64,000 nt of DNA from positions 434,001 through 498,000 of the forward strand of contig NZ_JACVPA010000001.1 of assembly GCF_018882155.1 (NCBI RefSeq), written 5' to 3'. The notes under the pieces are model-generated. The model worked only from the letters and a program-made list of their open reading frames with translations, did not search any database and was not told where the DNA came from. Within the stretch, counting starts at the first letter, position 1. Every line of letters begins with the position of its first letter. This DNA comes from Polynucleobacter nymphae (GTDB lineage: Bacteria > Pseudomonadota > Gammaproteobacteria > Burkholderiales > Burkholderiaceae). Below, piece by piece: positions 44,346 to 54,784 of this stretch. A program made the translations under genes and the position numbers.

Positions 44346-45380
44346 TTACTGTAAGGCCCTACCGCTCTTGCGAGGATTACGACGTCGCTCTTGACGCTCC
44401 ATCAGATCAACAAACCACAGCAAATGATCATGCGTGGTCCCTTCAAAACGCTTGTCGTGTGGAATCTCAATGACGGCATCTACTAAGTACTGAATCGCTT
44501 TATCAGCATCCACCTGATGCTGCCTAGAAAATACTTTAGAGATAGCAGTAAAGGCTTCTGCCAAAAGAACCACTTTTCTTTTCGAGGGTACATATGCCCG
44601 AGTAGAGATAGAGTCTAGATTCAGCTTTTCTACTTGGCGACCAATTTCGGCATAAATCAGGCGTGCCGCCTGAATGGCTGGACGGCAATCCCAGGGTAAA
44701 TCCGAAATACCATTCTCCGCACGAGAATACAAAACATCAGCATGCTTTAAGAGACGTGCAATCACACTAGCAATTTGATCATTGAACTCAGGTTTTTGTA
44801 ACCAGGCCTGTGGATCCAGTCCCGCCTCTCTGAGCCAATTGAGTGGTAAATAGATCCTGCCATTTGCAGCATCCTCCCCTACATCACGCGCAATGTTGGT
44901 GAGTTGCATTGCAAGACCAAGCTCGCAAGCTCTTGCTAAAGTCTCAGGCTCTCTGCGATCCATGATCACACACATCATAGCGCCCACTGTACCCGCGACG
45001 CGTGCGCAGTAATCTAGTAAGTCTTCTAAGCTATCGTAAGTTTTAAACTGGGTGTCCCACTCATAGCCCTCAATGAGTGCGAGCGGTAAGCTGATAGGTA
45101 AATCAAATTCTTTAACCACAATCGATAAAGCGCGATCAGCAGCAATATCATCTGGCGTACCTTGATAGATTCGATCAAGCCGCTCACGCAATTTTGGTAT
45201 GGCATCTGGCTCTGCGTCTACTGCATCAGCCACATCATCGGTAATCCGACAGAACGCATAAAGCGCAGTTGCTGGATCTCTGACTCTTTGCGGCAAAATT
45301 CTGGAGGCAGCAAAGAAGGACTTAGATCCATCTCGCATCGTTGCGACGCACTCCTGAAGGTCTTTCATATTTTGAGTCAT
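44346..45380 (-). CDS. crtB: Phytoene synthase
   Basis: The 344-residue protein has the squalene/phytoene synthase motifs ALYAFCRITDDVADAVD and NIARDVGEDAANGRIYLP, with the metal-binding aspartates. It joins two GGPP to make phytoene. Its ATG overlaps the crtI stop (ATGA). It is the last gene of the long minus-strand run and converges on crtC with 12 bases between stops. Confidence 0.94.
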   Translation of the reverse strand: MTQNMKDLQECVATMRDGSKSFFAASRILPQRVRDPATALYAFCRITDDVADAVDAEPDAIPKLRERLDRIYQGTPDDIAADRALSIVVKEFDLPISLPLALIEGYEWDTQFKTYDSLEDLLDYCARVAGTVGAMMCVIMDRREPETLARACELGLAMQLTNIARDVGEDAANGRIYLPLNWLREAGLDPQAWLQKPEFNDQIASVIARLLKHADVLYSRAENGISDLPWDCRPAIQAARLIYAEIGRQVEKLNLDSISTRAYVPSKRKVVLLAEAFTAISKVFSRQHQVDADKAIQYLVDAVIEIPHDKRFEGTTHDHLLWFVDLMERQERRRNPRKSGRALQ

Positions 45381-46894
45381 GCTAATGCTTTTCTCGGTTC
45401 GGCCACTACTGACATCAATGCCTTTGCAGAAGACAACACTCCAGGAATGCCTGCACCCGGATGGGTTCCAGCTCCCACCATGTATAGACCTTGGACATCT
45501 TCGCTACGGTTATGAGGTCTAAACCAAGCGCTCTGAAGTAAGAGTGGTTCAAAGCCGAAGGCAGCACCTTTAACAGACAAAAGGCGATCCTGAAAATCTT
45601 GCGGCGTCATGAGAAAGGATGTTTTAAGATGCTTTTCAAAACCAGGCAGAACACTTTCATCTAAGTACTTGGCAATCGTTTGACGATAAGGCTCAGCCTC
45701 TTTAGCCCAGTCTGTGCCGCTTGCTAAATTGGGGACTGGGGCCAACACATAAAATGCATCACCTCCAGCTGGCGCCAACGATGGGTCAGTAGCGGTTGGT
45801 CTGTGTAAATACAGACTAAAGTCATCTGCTAGTTTATGTTTCTTAAAAATATCCGTGAGCAGTTCTTTATAACGCTTGCCCAATAAGATCATATGGTGGG
45901 GAACATCTGGATATTGCTTATCTGTACCAAAGTACCAAACAAATAGACTCATCGAGTACTTGCTCTTATTAACTTTAGCGTCAGTCCACACTTTCCGATG
46001 CTCTGGAGCGATGAGCTTTTGATAAGTCCATGCTGCATCTGCATTGGAGACCACAATATCTGCAGGAATAAATTCACCATTGGCTAGCGTGACGCCTTGA
46101 GCTTTGCCATTTTCTACTTCGATACGCTTTACTTCTGAGTTCAGACGAATTTGCACTCCTCTGCCCGCTAATAAACCTGCTAAGCCTTTAATTAAAGAGC
46201 CTGTGCCACCCATTGCAGAGTGAACGCCATGGCGTCGCTCTAAAGAGTTGATAAGTGCATAGACTGCTGTAACCGAAAAAGGATTGCCGCCGATGAGGAG
46301 CGGATGAAAACTCATTACTTGGCGAATTTTGTCGTTCTTTAAGTGACGGGCAACTAATTTATAGATGCTCTCCCAAGCACGCATCTTAATCATTGAAGGA
46401 ATTGCTCGAATTAAATCCCCAATCGAGTCAAATGCAGTAGAACTTAATTCTTGAAATCCAAGCTTGTAGCATTTTTCTGCTTCTGCTAAAAAGCGCTCGT
46501 AACCTGGTAAGTCTTCTGGCGCAAACTTAGCCACTTCAGCGCGCATTCTAGCTGGGTCACCTGTGTAATCAAAATGAGTACCATCGTCAAAACGGATTCG
46601 ATAAAAGGGATCCATCAAACGCAGATCAACATCATCTGACATCTTCTTGCCACACAATTCCCATAACTCTTCGAGTAAGAATGGTGCAGTAATAATGGTT
46701 GGACCGGCATCAAAGGTATAGCCATTACGATGGTGGACATATGCCCTGCCACCTGGAGCATCCAGCTTTTCTAGAACAACGACCTTGTAGCCTTTGCAAG
46801 ACAAACGAATGGCAGCAGCTAATCCACCAAATCCACTTCCAATCACAATGGCAGTAAATTCTTGGTCTTCCTTAAAGTCAGCTTTCTTTAACAT
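45377..46894 (-). CDS. crtI: Phytoene desaturase
   Basis: The 505-residue flavoprotein has the FAD motif IVIGSGFGGLAAAIRLSCKG and a C-terminal QSAWFRPHNRSEDVQGLYMV plus GAGTHPGAGIPGVLSSAK, the CrtI signature. It converts phytoene to neurosporene or lycopene. It starts 23 bases beyond a terminator-like hairpin that follows pufC and overlaps crtB by four bases. Confidence 0.95.
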   Translation of the reverse strand: MLKKADFKEDQEFTAIVIGSGFGGLAAAIRLSCKGYKVVVLEKLDAPGGRAYVHHRNGYTFDAGPTIITAPFLLEELWELCGKKMSDDVDLRLMDPFYRIRFDDGTHFDYTGDPARMRAEVAKFAPEDLPGYERFLAEAEKCYKLGFQELSSTAFDSIGDLIRAIPSMIKMRAWESIYKLVARHLKNDKIRQVMSFHPLLIGGNPFSVTAVYALINSLERRHGVHSAMGGTGSLIKGLAGLLAGRGVQIRLNSEVKRIEVENGKAQGVTLANGEFIPADIVVSNADAAWTYQKLIAPEHRKVWTDAKVNKSKYSMSLFVWYFGTDKQYPDVPHHMILLGKRYKELLTDIFKKHKLADDFSLYLHRPTATDPSLAPAGGDAFYVLAPVPNLASGTDWAKEAEPYRQTIAKYLDESVLPGFEKHLKTSFLMTPQDFQDRLLSVKGAAFGFEPLLLQSAWFRPHNRSEDVQGLYMVGAGTHPGAGIPGVLSSAKALMSVVAEPRKALA

Positions 46895-46916
46895 TTCTAC
46901 AAACCAACTTTTCTAC

Positions 46917-46952
46917 AAAAAAATAGCGTCATATTGTTCCTATGACGCTATT
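46917..46952 (-). terminator. Terminator-like hairpin between pufC and crtI
   Basis: AATAGCGTCATA (46922-46933) and TATGACGCTATT (46941-46952) are perfect 12-base arms around a 7-base loop, followed on the minus strand by a run of about seven T. It is a strong intrinsic terminator or 3'-end stabiliser for puf mRNA. crtI starts only 23 bases later, so crtIB needs read-through or a promoter inside pufC. Confidence 0.88.
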
Positions 46953-46971
46953 GGTTATCACAAGCTATAGA

Positions 46972-48042
46972 TTACTTCATTGCTACCGATTTCGTTGGTG
47001 GAGGAGGAGCATCTTTTGCCTTCAGAGCTGGCTTAGCTGGACCAGTTAAGAAAGGATAGTCTGGCAACATCGATACTCCATAAAGCGGCTTATAAGCACC
47101 TTGGTGACAAGTACCACAATTAGCTTTAGCTACATCGCCAGTTGGGCCTAAACGATGCTCTGGGAATAAGCCCTTAATCGGCTCCATGTAATTGTTGTTA
47201 ATATCCTGCGCCATGCGGATTCCATACCAAGCCCTCGCTCTTTGAGGTGGACTCTCTTCCCATGAAGATAAATTGCGAGTGTTATGACAATACGTGCAAT
47301 TGACCCCTAATGAGTTTGAGAAATGCATCATCAATGCATAGGTTGATTCAGTTTCATGAATACTATGTTTATTACCAGTTGGTAATGCGGTACCACCCTG
47401 CACGCGAATATTGCTCGATTTCGTGAGATAACTAGAGAAATAATCATTTGGCAAGGAAGAATAGCCTGAGGCAGCAACCGGAGTATTTTGCCCATCCTTA
47501 TCGCCCAAGAGCCCATTACCTGTTTGCTGTTTCGGATCCTTAAACCAAACTTGCTGAGGGATATTGTTGCCGCGGTGACAGGTATAGCAAGTTACGCCAG
47601 TCTGAGCAACGTGATCTTGCCATTGAGTATTAACCCGCTGCGTCATCAAAATCATATTGCGTGCAACTTGCTTGGTATAGAGTGAATCATCTGCAAAGTT
47701 AGCAGCGTTATGGCAGTAAGTGCAACCCTGCTCTGGCGCAACCCAGCTTGTCATGGAAACCATGAAAGCAGTAAATTGCGCAACGCTTAAATTATTGAGA
47801 ACTTTGACATTCTTATAAACAGCGCCAGCCTTAGGCCCCTCTGCTGGAGCTGGTCCATATGAGACAGGTACCGCATTTTTCTCTGCTTGTTCAGCCAATA
47901 TGCGCGGGTTATAAATTAAATCCATCCCCGTGCCACGGAATCCATGCTGGACAGTTTCCATTGGGGGTCTCTCACAGCCAGACAGTATCAGAACGCTTGC
48001 CAGTAGAGCCGGCAATATCAGAAATTTTCTCAATTGCTTCAT
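46972..48042 (-). CDS. pufC: Reaction center tetraheme cytochrome c subunit
   Basis: The 356-residue protein has a lipoprotein signal ([14 protein letters not shown]) and four CXXCH heme sites: [27 protein letters not shown] and CGTCHQGAY. It donates electrons to the special pair from the periplasmic side. It overlaps pufM by four bases (ATGA). The C-terminus extends into a Pro/Lys-rich tail. Confidence 0.96.
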   Translation of the reverse strand: MKQLRKFLILPALLASVLILSGCERPPMETVQHGFRGTGMDLIYNPRILAEQAEKNAVPVSYGPAPAEGPKAGAVYKNVKVLNNLSVAQFTAFMVSMTSWVAPEQGCTYCHNAANFADDSLYTKQVARNMILMTQRVNTQWQDHVAQTGVTCYTCHRGNNIPQQVWFKDPKQQTGNGLLGDKDGQNTPVAASGYSSLPNDYFSSYLTKSSNIRVQGGTALPTGNKHSIHETESTYALMMHFSNSLGVNCTYCHNTRNLSSWEESPPQRARAWYGIRMAQDINNNYMEPIKGLFPEHRLGPTGDVAKANCGTCHQGAYKPLYGVSMLPDYPFLTGPAKPALKAKDAPPPPTKSVAMK

Positions 48043-49061
48043 GGCTTAACTCCTGTAATAACAGGTGCAGCAGGTGCAGCAGGTGGGATGAATCCAGAAG
48101 TGGCTGGATCAGGTATTGGAACACCAAAGACATCAGGGTAAGAAGGCGCAACATTATGTTTTACTGCCCATAAATACCAGTTATCTACTACTGTGCCGGT
48201 GAGCAAAATACCAATGCCACCAACTAAAGGTGTTAACACTGCAAACCACCAAGCCCAACGGTGAATCGATTCCATCGTGGCATTAAAGCCCATGGTCCAT
48301 CTCCAGAACAAAGCAGCTCTTTCTGAGGCTGTACCACGATCAACGATTTGCTCAATCTCACGTTCGCCTCCAAAGCGACTCACTGCCAAAATGGTTGCGC
48401 CATGCATCGCAAATAAGAGTGCTGATCCATAGAGGAAAGCAATCGAGAGCATGTGGAAGGGGTTATAAAATAAATTTCCATATCGAAGAGAAAAAGCCGC
48501 AGTCCAATCCAAATGGGAGAAGACTCCAAAAGGAACTGCTTCGCTCCAACTACCCATCATGATCGGACGAATAAATCCGAGCACAAGATATAGCCAGATG
48601 GCTGCCAAGAAACCCCAGGCAATATGAGTGCCCATACCCAGAGCGATGGCACGACGATACATTCTTGCCCACCACAACAAAATTGACAAGGTGAGGAAGA
48701 AGCCTGCCATCATCCACCAACCACCCTCGTTTAAGGGCATAAACAAGGACAGACCATGCTTAGGTAAAGGTGGATCTAGTGATAACCAAAATAATTGGCG
48801 CACAAATTGAATGGGGCTCCAATTGACCGAGGCCAACATATTCCAGCCCATAATCTGAATGGCGATAATGCCGAAAAATAAAGAGGCTAAACCTAAGCGG
48901 CCTAAATAAATCGGACCTAGCTGCGCATTACCAAGCCGGCCAAATAAATGGTAAAGCTTAGGCTCTCCAAAACGCTCACGCTCATCATAGGGATCAATAG
49001 AGGTTCCATGATGTGGAGGGGCAACTACTTGAACTTGGGTAAAAAGGTTTTGATATTCCAT
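48039..49061 (-). CDS. pufM: Photosynthetic reaction center M subunit
   Basis: The 340-residue protein has five membrane helices, [20 protein letters not shown] and [18 protein letters not shown], with the His ligands of M. It binds the reaction-centre pigments together with L. The C-terminus carries an Ala/Pro-rich extension ([12 protein letters not shown]) beyond the usual M length, facing the periplasm near the cytochrome subunit. Confidence 0.96.
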   Translation of the reverse strand: MEYQNLFTQVQVVAPPHHGTSIDPYDERERFGEPKLYHLFGRLGNAQLGPIYLGRLGLASLFFGIIAIQIMGWNMLASVNWSPIQFVRQLFWLSLDPPLPKHGLSLFMPLNEGGWWMMAGFFLTLSILLWWARMYRRAIALGMGTHIAWGFLAAIWLYLVLGFIRPIMMGSWSEAVPFGVFSHLDWTAAFSLRYGNLFYNPFHMLSIAFLYGSALLFAMHGATILAVSRFGGEREIEQIVDRGTASERAALFWRWTMGFNATMESIHRWAWWFAVLTPLVGGIGILLTGTVVDNWYLWAVKHNVAPSYPDVFGVPIPDPATSGFIPPAAPAAPVITGVKP

Positions 49062-49079
49062 AGTTTTTATAGTCCCTTC

Positions 49080-49904
49080 TTATCGCCAGATCGGCAGGTT
49101 CAACCACCAGCCCCACCATTCTGGCCAACCACGAGACCAAAATGGGCCGCTAATCACAATACACACGGCGCTCCAGAAAACTGCTGCTAAAGCTAAAAAC
49201 AATCCAAGGCGATGAATTCCTAAAGTACCAATTGAATAACCAATCGCATCTCTAAAGAAAGTATCTTCATGTTCAGGCGTTTTAACAAACTGCCCTTTCT
49301 GTGGATTAGTAGATGACAAGACCAAGCCGCCATGTAATACCAAAGCAAAAGTTGTTGCAAAGAATAAAGACACAGCGATCATATGTGCTGGGTTGTAATG
49401 AAAATGTAAGTACTGATAGCCCGTATTGGATACCCAATCAAGGTGACTCAAAATGCCGTACGGGAAACCATAGCCCCATGCACCCATGAGAACAGGCCTA
49501 ATCACTACCAGAGTGAAATAAGCAAAGACTGCCATTAAGTAGGCAAAAGGAACATGTAAGCCCATGCCGAGTTTTCGGCAAATTTCGATTTCGCGTAAGG
49601 CCCATGAAAGGAATGCGCCTAAAGCACATACCGTAATCAGCTGCCACAGGCCACCTTTTAATAAGGGGGCAAAACCTAATCCATAACTAATATCCGGTGG
49701 CGCAATATTAATCTGCCAGGGGTTCCATGTTGGGCCCTGTGAAGCGCCCCATAAAATCAGTGCGGTGCCTAAAAAAGCAAAGAAGACAGTAGTGACACCA
49801 AAAAAACCAACATAAAACGGCCCTACCCAAAAGTCGAATAAGTCCCCACCAACTAAGGTACCGCCTCGTACTCGGTACTTTCTCTCAAAACTGAGCATGG
49901 CCAT
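49080..49904 (-). CDS. pufL: Photosynthetic reaction center L subunit
   Basis: The 274-residue protein starts [17 protein letters not shown] and has five helices, with [14 protein letters not shown] and [13 protein letters not shown]. This is the L subunit with its pigment-binding histidines. It starts 89 bases after pufA, across a strong intercistronic hairpin, and is followed by pufM after 18 bases. Confidence 0.97.
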   Translation of the reverse strand: MAMLSFERKYRVRGGTLVGGDLFDFWVGPFYVGFFGVTTVFFAFLGTALILWGASQGPTWNPWQINIAPPDISYGLGFAPLLKGGLWQLITVCALGAFLSWALREIEICRKLGMGLHVPFAYLMAVFAYFTLVVIRPVLMGAWGYGFPYGILSHLDWVSNTGYQYLHFHYNPAHMIAVSLFFATTFALVLHGGLVLSSTNPQKGQFVKTPEHEDTFFRDAIGYSIGTLGIHRLGLFLALAAVFWSAVCIVISGPFWSRGWPEWWGWWLNLPIWR

Positions 49905-49930
49905 TTTTTATATTCTCCAATGAATGGATA

Positions 49931-49970
49931 AATAGGGTTGAGCTAAAAAGTTGTTTAGCCTAACCCTATT
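49931..49970 (-). other. pufA-pufL intercistronic mRNA hairpin
   Basis: Outer arms AATAGGGTT and AACCCTATT enclose inner arms GCTAAA and TTTAGC, giving a two-part stem of about 15 base pairs. No long T run follows on the minus strand, so it looks like a stabilising hairpin. In Rhodobacter a hairpin at this position protects the pufBA part of the transcript and sets the LH1 to RC ratio. Confidence 0.8.
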
Positions 49971-49993
49971 CACCATTTTTCTTATCAACTCAA

Positions 49994-50200
49994 TTACTTT
50001 CCTGCTGGAACAGAGGCTGGTGTTGCAGAACCTGTTTTTGCTTCCATCGCCTTGAACTGGGCTTGGCTTAAACCATCCAACCAGTTGTAACGAACGCTGC
50101 TGAGCAAAATCAAGTGAATCATTGCTGCAAGACCAAACAGAAAAATACCTTGAACAACCATTGATCGCAAAGGATCATACAGTTTCCAAATTCTCCACAT
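49994..50200 (-). CDS. pufA: LH1 alpha polypeptide
   Basis: The 68-residue protein starts [20 protein letters not shown] and has one helix with His29 as the BChl ligand, followed by RYNWLDG, typical of LH1 alpha. A polar 20-residue tail ([13 protein letters not shown] end) follows. It begins with AGGAG upstream. It is separated from pufB by an unexpected 74-residue gene. Confidence 0.94.
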   Translation of the reverse strand: MWRIWKLYDPLRSMVVQGIFLFGLAAMIHLILLSSVRYNWLDGLSQAQFKAMEAKTGSATPASVPAGK

Positions 50201-50209
50201 AATCTTCTC

Positions 50210-50434
50210 CTAATTTAAGTAAGACATAAAACCATAAACTGCCGACTTCGTACCATCGATAAGCGATTTTTCTTCAGCTCCAGGAAGCCAAGAATTCCAC
50301 TTATTTGGCAAAATCTGGGTAAACAAAGAAATAACAAAGCACACTAAAAAACACAAAATAAAAATAAGATTGAAAGTAATTGAATCCTCTCTGATCATAT
50401 TTTTTTCTTTGCTCATAACGTGACTATTTTTCAT
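50210..50434 (-). CDS. Small membrane protein inserted between pufB and pufA, unknown
   Basis: The 74-residue protein has one strongly hydrophobic helix (SITFNLIFILCFLVCFVISLF region, residues 18-38) and a soluble tail ending SAVYGFMSYLN. The ATG follows an AGGGGG site at five bases. It lies 27 bases after pufB and 9 bases before pufA on the same strand. Standard puf operons have pufB next to pufA. It has the size and single-helix form of PufQ, which lies before pufB in Rhodobacter, but the match is not clear. It is not an LH chain: no histidine is present in the helix. Confidence 0.65.
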   Translation of the reverse strand: MKNSHVMSKEKNMIREDSITFNLIFILCFLVCFVISLFTQILPNKWNSWLPGAEEKSLIDGTKSAVYGFMSYLN

Positions 50435-50461
50435 TTCATCCCCCTAAGATTTAGTCCGATT

Positions 50462-50614
50462 TCAATGGAACCAAGGACGCCAAGCCCAAACCAAAATATG
50501 GGCCACTACAGCAATTGAACTAAAACCAACTAAGCCTTGGATATACAACTGGTGAAACTCCTTGGCTTCGTCATCAGTAAGGCCGGATATTGAACCTGAT
50601 CTGTGGTCGCTCAT
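50462..50614 (-). CDS. pufB: LH1 beta polypeptide
   Basis: The 50-residue protein contains [19 protein letters not shown] and one helix ending WAWRPWFH. His39 is the BChl ligand and His21 is the second conserved histidine. The WxWRPW end is typical of LH1 beta. A GGAGG site lies in the end of the overlapping upstream 48-residue frame. It is clearly different from the LH2-type beta at 22.4 kb and from the BchF tail. Confidence 0.93.
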   Translation of the reverse strand: MSDHRSGSISGLTDDEAKEFHQLYIQGLVGFSSIAVVAHILVWAWRPWFH

Positions 50615-50757
50615 AACCAAATACCTCCTTCAAAAATAGCCTTGCGGCCGTTACCGCGCTTAACCCGCGCGACATGGGCTGTAGCGTACGGCATGCCACA
50701 TTCCGTTTCCAACAAATCGGGCGACTTGTTGTACTCAATGGTTATCAAAGAGGCCAT
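50611..50757 (-). CDS. Small soluble protein between bchZ and pufB, unknown
   Basis: The 48-residue frame starts [20 protein letters not shown] and ends FEGGIWL. Its ATG overlaps the bchZ stop by one base (TAATG) and its TGA overlaps the pufB ATG (ATGA), so it fills the bchZ-pufB gap exactly. The pufB ribosome site is inside it. It is hydrophilic with no membrane helix, and basic at the C-terminus ([10 protein letters not shown]). In Rhodobacter this position is taken by pufQ, which is a membrane protein and unlike this one. A translation-coupling leader peptide is an alternative. Confidence 0.55.
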   Translation of the reverse strand: MASLITIEYNKSPDLLETECGMPYATAHVARVKRGNGRKAIFEGGIWL

Positions 50758-52214
50758 TAAGCTTCAACCTCCTCAATGATTTCTTTGCAAGAAGACTTCA
50801 CTCTTGCCGCTGTAACTCTTTCTTCGCTAGCTTTTTCTGCCTCTTGCTCTACACGATCACGCATCTCTTTAGCAGCAGAAATCTGAACCAGAACTGGTCT
50901 CGTTTTAATATAGTCAGCCACCAATTTCTGCGCATCTTGATCCCAAGGCAGAGAGTTAGAGCGATAAGTGCGGGTTAACGAGGAATCCACCTTATCCATA
51001 TCAGTGCCCAAAGGCAGGATATAAAAGAGTGCATCGAATAAACCGTTACAAAATTCTTGAATGATGTAGGTAGCGCCGGCATAACCCATAAATGGAGTGC
51101 CAGTATGACGTCGAATAATCGCGCCAGGGAATGATGATGGAATATAAGATGCTTTACTACCGTTCTCTGCCAAATACATTCTTTCGTTATAGCTACCAAA
51201 CATCACAAGTGGAGGCTTCTCTTTTGTGAGCTTGCGCACCTCTTGATTGTTTGTTTTTTCACCAGGCTTTCTGGGAACAGCAAAGCTACAAGGTAAACCC
51301 ATCTCATCGGATAAGAAATGACGGATACCTCGGGTATAGGTTTCATTCGCAACGACTGCATAACTTGCCGTACTGAAAAAATCCTGGGTAACTGAACGCC
51401 ATAAGTCCCAGATCGGTTTAATGGTGGTGTGCTTCTCGCGCTCAATAAATGGCTCTGGATCTAAGCCGAGTAGTTCACCGAGCTTGCGCAAGAATTGAGT
51501 AGTGCTATGTAAGCCGAGGGGTGCTTGTAAATAAGGACGCTCTAATGCTTCGCACAACATGCGCCCAAACTCACGATACATACAGATATTCACATCTGCA
51601 TTCACTAGATTCTCCACTTCTGCCAAATGAGATCCTAGCGGAAACACCATATTAATTTCAGCGCCAATCCCTTCAGCTAAGCGGCGAATCTCTGCAAGAT
51701 CGCTAGGCATATTGAAGGTGCCGTAGCATGGGCCAATAATATTGACACGGGGCTTCTCACCTTCTGCTCTCGGTTTACGTTCTGGAATCTTACGAGTACC
51801 GTATTCAGTCCACAACCAATACATCGCACGGTTAGCGCACTGCCATTGATCTTCATCAATGGTTCTTGGCAAGAAGCGAGCAATATTCATTCCCTCAGGA
51901 GTAACACCCCCACCAATCATTTCTGCAATGGAACCGGTCACCACCACTGCCGGTAGATCAGGATCTAAAGTAGCATGTGCGCGCTTCATCGCACCTTCGG
52001 TACCCTCGCGCCCCAACTGCTCTTCCTCTAAACCAGTCACCACAATCGGTAACTCGTGTGGCGGCAGGGCATCGGTGTAATGCAGCACTGAAGTAACGGG
52101 TAAGTTTTCACAGCCCACTGGACCGTCAATGACTACCTGCAAACCTTTGATGGCAGTAAATACATAGACTGCACCCCAATATCCACCTGCGCGATCATGA
52201 TCGATGACAAACAT
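50757..52214 (-). CDS. bchZ: Chlorophyllide a reductase subunit Z
   Basis: The 485-residue protein starts [20 protein letters not shown] and has [20 protein letters not shown] with a cluster-binding Cys, typical of the NifK-like BchZ. With BchX and BchY it reduces the C7-C8 double bond to make the bacteriochlorin ring. Its ATG overlaps the bchY stop. The next frame starts on its last base. Confidence 0.96.
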   Translation of the reverse strand: MFVIDHDRAGGYWGAVYVFTAIKGLQVVIDGPVGCENLPVTSVLHYTDALPPHELPIVVTGLEEEQLGREGTEGAMKRAHATLDPDLPAVVVTGSIAEMIGGGVTPEGMNIARFLPRTIDEDQWQCANRAMYWLWTEYGTRKIPERKPRAEGEKPRVNIIGPCYGTFNMPSDLAEIRRLAEGIGAEINMVFPLGSHLAEVENLVNADVNICMYREFGRMLCEALERPYLQAPLGLHSTTQFLRKLGELLGLDPEPFIEREKHTTIKPIWDLWRSVTQDFFSTASYAVVANETYTRGIRHFLSDEMGLPCSFAVPRKPGEKTNNQEVRKLTKEKPPLVMFGSYNERMYLAENGSKASYIPSSFPGAIIRRHTGTPFMGYAGATYIIQEFCNGLFDALFYILPLGTDMDKVDSSLTRTYRSNSLPWDQDAQKLVADYIKTRPVLVQISAAKEMRDRVEQEAEKASEERVTAARVKSSCKEIIEEVEA

Positions 52215-53752
52215 TACATCATCTCCTCAGCTTTACGCTTCTTCAATTTCTTCTCTAGCTTACGGCGTACTTCAGCCTTAAAGTCTGGAAAATCTTGTGG
52301 AATATTTTCCCAAACACCAGATTTATAACCAGATCCAACATCACCAAAGAATGCTTTCATCTCATCAAAGCGGGCTTGATTACCAATCGCGGCGTTAATC
52401 ACTTGCGCTAATGAGCCAGCACCTGCAGGTCCCATCAATGGTCTTGCTGAAATCAGATTCGTAAAGTACAGCGATGGGATCGAAGCTTGCTTAGCCGCTT
52501 GCACTACTGGCGTCGTTCCAATTGCTAAGTCTGGCTTGAACTCTTTCATCGCTGCTAAATCTTGTTCTAAGGAAGCCCGGAATTGAACATGAACGCCTTT
52601 TGCCTCTAACCATTCACGATCTTCATTACTCCAAGGAGTACGTGGGCAGGCAGAGCCAACATAACGCACATCTGCACCACTCTCAATTAAGAGGCGCGCA
52701 ACAATCAGTTCAGAACCTTCATAGCCACTCAAAGTAATCCGCCCTTTAATTGGAGCAGCAGCAAGTACACCCTTAATTGCTGGCAGGATACGATTTTGTG
52801 CAGCTGCAATTAAGTCTTGTGGCGTATTGGTTGATTTGCCAATGGCCTCCAACCAACGCGCCGTACCTTCATAGCCTACTGGAGCTGATCCTACGATGTT
52901 GCGCCCCGCTGCTTCAAACTCACGAATACAAGAGGTATAGAACGGATGTAATGCGGCAACGGTTGCGCAATCAAGTGCTTGATACATTTCACGCCACTCA
53001 CGCGTTGGTACTGAAGCACCGACAGCCAAGCCCATCGGCTCAATCATCATGCCAATACCCACTGGGTCAGCTGGGAAAATTTCACCTAACAAAGTAATGG
53101 TTGGCTTGCTTGAGCGGCCAGTACGTGGCGCTTGTACCGGGCCAGACATCGCCTCATTACGCGCGTAATTGAGCATGGCACCAGCGAGTACATCTTTTGC
53201 TTCAGCATGGGTTGGCACACCAAAGCCTGGCACATCAATACCGATGATGCGCACACCGTTAATTTCTTTTGGTAATAACTGCAGTGGTACACCGCTGGCT
53301 GTTGGTACGCATAAATTAATAATCACGATAGCGTCGTATTTTTCTGGGTCAGCTTCTTGATAGACCGCATCGCGAATGTCTTCAAATAACTTACCAGTCA
53401 CTAATGTCTCTGAATTGAATGGCACATAACCAACACTGCGACGTGCGCCATAAAAATGAGAGGTAAAAGTCAAACCGTATACGCAGCATGCAGAGCCCGA
53501 AAGAATCGTGGCAGTTCTGCGCATCCGCAAGCCTACCCGTAATGCTCCAAATGCAGGGCACATACTTTGCGGTTGATCATGCGGCCCCTTTGGATAGTCT
53601 TTGGCATATTGCTGCAAAGTCTCCGACTTACCCGCTGCCTTAGCAGCAGCGAGCATCTCTGCTTCACCGGAGTGACAACCCAGACCATCACCTAAAGTAG
53701 GATCGGTCTTTAACTTTTCCTCTGGGGTAATCGGAATGATGGTTTTATTCAT
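52214..53752 (-). CDS. bchY: Chlorophyllide a reductase subunit Y
   Basis: The 512-residue protein contains [40 protein letters not shown] and [16 protein letters not shown] with the cysteines for the [4Fe-4S] cluster, as in BchY (NifD-like). It pairs with BchZ. The C-terminus is Lys-rich ([11 protein letters not shown]). It follows bchX after 24 bases. Confidence 0.96.
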   Translation of the reverse strand: MNKTIIPITPEEKLKTDPTLGDGLGCHSGEAEMLAAAKAAGKSETLQQYAKDYPKGPHDQPQSMCPAFGALRVGLRMRRTATILSGSACCVYGLTFTSHFYGARRSVGYVPFNSETLVTGKLFEDIRDAVYQEADPEKYDAIVIINLCVPTASGVPLQLLPKEINGVRIIGIDVPGFGVPTHAEAKDVLAGAMLNYARNEAMSGPVQAPRTGRSSKPTITLLGEIFPADPVGIGMMIEPMGLAVGASVPTREWREMYQALDCATVAALHPFYTSCIREFEAAGRNIVGSAPVGYEGTARWLEAIGKSTNTPQDLIAAAQNRILPAIKGVLAAAPIKGRITLSGYEGSELIVARLLIESGADVRYVGSACPRTPWSNEDREWLEAKGVHVQFRASLEQDLAAMKEFKPDLAIGTTPVVQAAKQASIPSLYFTNLISARPLMGPAGAGSLAQVINAAIGNQARFDEMKAFFGDVGSGYKSGVWENIPQDFPDFKAEVRRKLEKKLKKRKAEEMM

Positions 53753-53776
53753 AACAGCAGATTGCTCTCTATGTCT

Positions 53777-54784
53777 TTAGGCTTGATCGTAAATAACTTC
53801 GAGTGTTTTCTTGATGACTACATCTTTGCCCATCATGTCTTTAACAGTTGCTGGCTTGAGCACAATATCGCGACCAGTCACTTCTGAAGAGAACAAGCCT
53901 AATAGCTCATCTTGAGTTAATGGCTTAGGGCGCACTGGCGGAGCTTCTGAAACATTAGTAGCAAGCTCTTCGAATAGCGGAGCCCACTGCGTGCCAGGCT
54001 GACCAATAATTTCATAGCTAGCACTCTTACGGCGAATATCTTCGTTCGCAGGAATGGCAGCCAATACTGGAATGCCCGCCTTTTCAGCAAAAGCCTGTGC
54101 TTCGCCAGTGAGGTCATCTTTATTGATCACCATGCCTGCTACACCCACGTTGCCGCCTAATTTACGGAAGTACTCTACGGCTGAGCAAACGTTATTAGCA
54201 ACATAGAGGGATTGCAAATCGTTACTAGCAACCACGATTACCTTTTGGCACATATCACGCGCGATTGGTAAACCAAAGCCACCGCAAACCACGTCGCCTA
54301 AGAAGTCAAGAAGTACATAATCAAAGCCCCAATCATGGAAGCCCAGTTTTTCTAAGGTTTCAAAGCCATGAATAATTCCGCGGCCACCGCAACCTCTTCC
54401 CACTTCTGGGCCACCTAACTCCATCGCAAATACGCCATCACGAATAAAGCAAACATCACCAATCGAGACTGACTCACCAGCCAATTTTTTCTTCGATGAA
54501 GTTTCAATAATGGTTGGGCAAGCTTTGCCTCCAAACAAGAGTGAAGTGGTATCGCTCTTAGGATCGCAACCGATCAACAACACTTTCTTACCTTGTTGAG
54601 CCATCATGTAAGACAGGTTGGCGAGCGTAAAGCTCTTGCCAATACCACCTTTGCCATAAATCGCAATGATTTGGGTTTCTTTGGTCACTGGACCTGTGGA
54701 AACTGGATCAGGTTCGATAGCAGCTTCTTTTTTGAGGTCCATAAACTGAATTGTTGCTGTTGCTGGGATGCTTGATGAACTCAT
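53777..54784 (-). CDS. bchX: Chlorophyllide a reductase iron protein subunit X
   Basis: The 335-residue protein has the P-loop IIAIYGKGGIGKSFTLANL and cluster cysteines in GGRGI (RGCGGRG) and DVVCGGFGL, as in the NifH-like BchX. It passes electrons to BchYZ using ATP. The ATG at 54784 overlaps the bchC stop (ATGA); the longer frame begins inside bchC and is not needed. Confidence 0.96.
   Translation of the reverse strand: MSSSSIPATATIQFMDLKKEAAIEPDPVSTGPVTKETQIIAIYGKGGIGKSFTLANLSYMMAQQGKKVLLIGCDPKSDTTSLLFGGKACPTIIETSSKKKLAGESVSIGDVCFIRDGVFAMELGGPEVGRGCGGRGIIHGFETLEKLGFHDWGFDYVLLDFLGDVVCGGFGLPIARDMCQKVIVVASNDLQSLYVANNVCSAVEYFRKLGGNVGVAGMVINKDDLTGEAQAFAEKAGIPVLAAIPANEDIRRKSASYEIIGQPGTQWAPLFEELATNVSEAPPVRPKPLTQDELLGLFSSEVTGRDIVLKPATVKDMMGKDVVIKKTLEVIYDQA

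Noticed and set aside
50210-50434. Calling the 74-residue ORF PufQ outright
   Set aside because: Size and single helix are similar, but the characteristic residues could not be confirmed by eye and the position differs from known pufQ.
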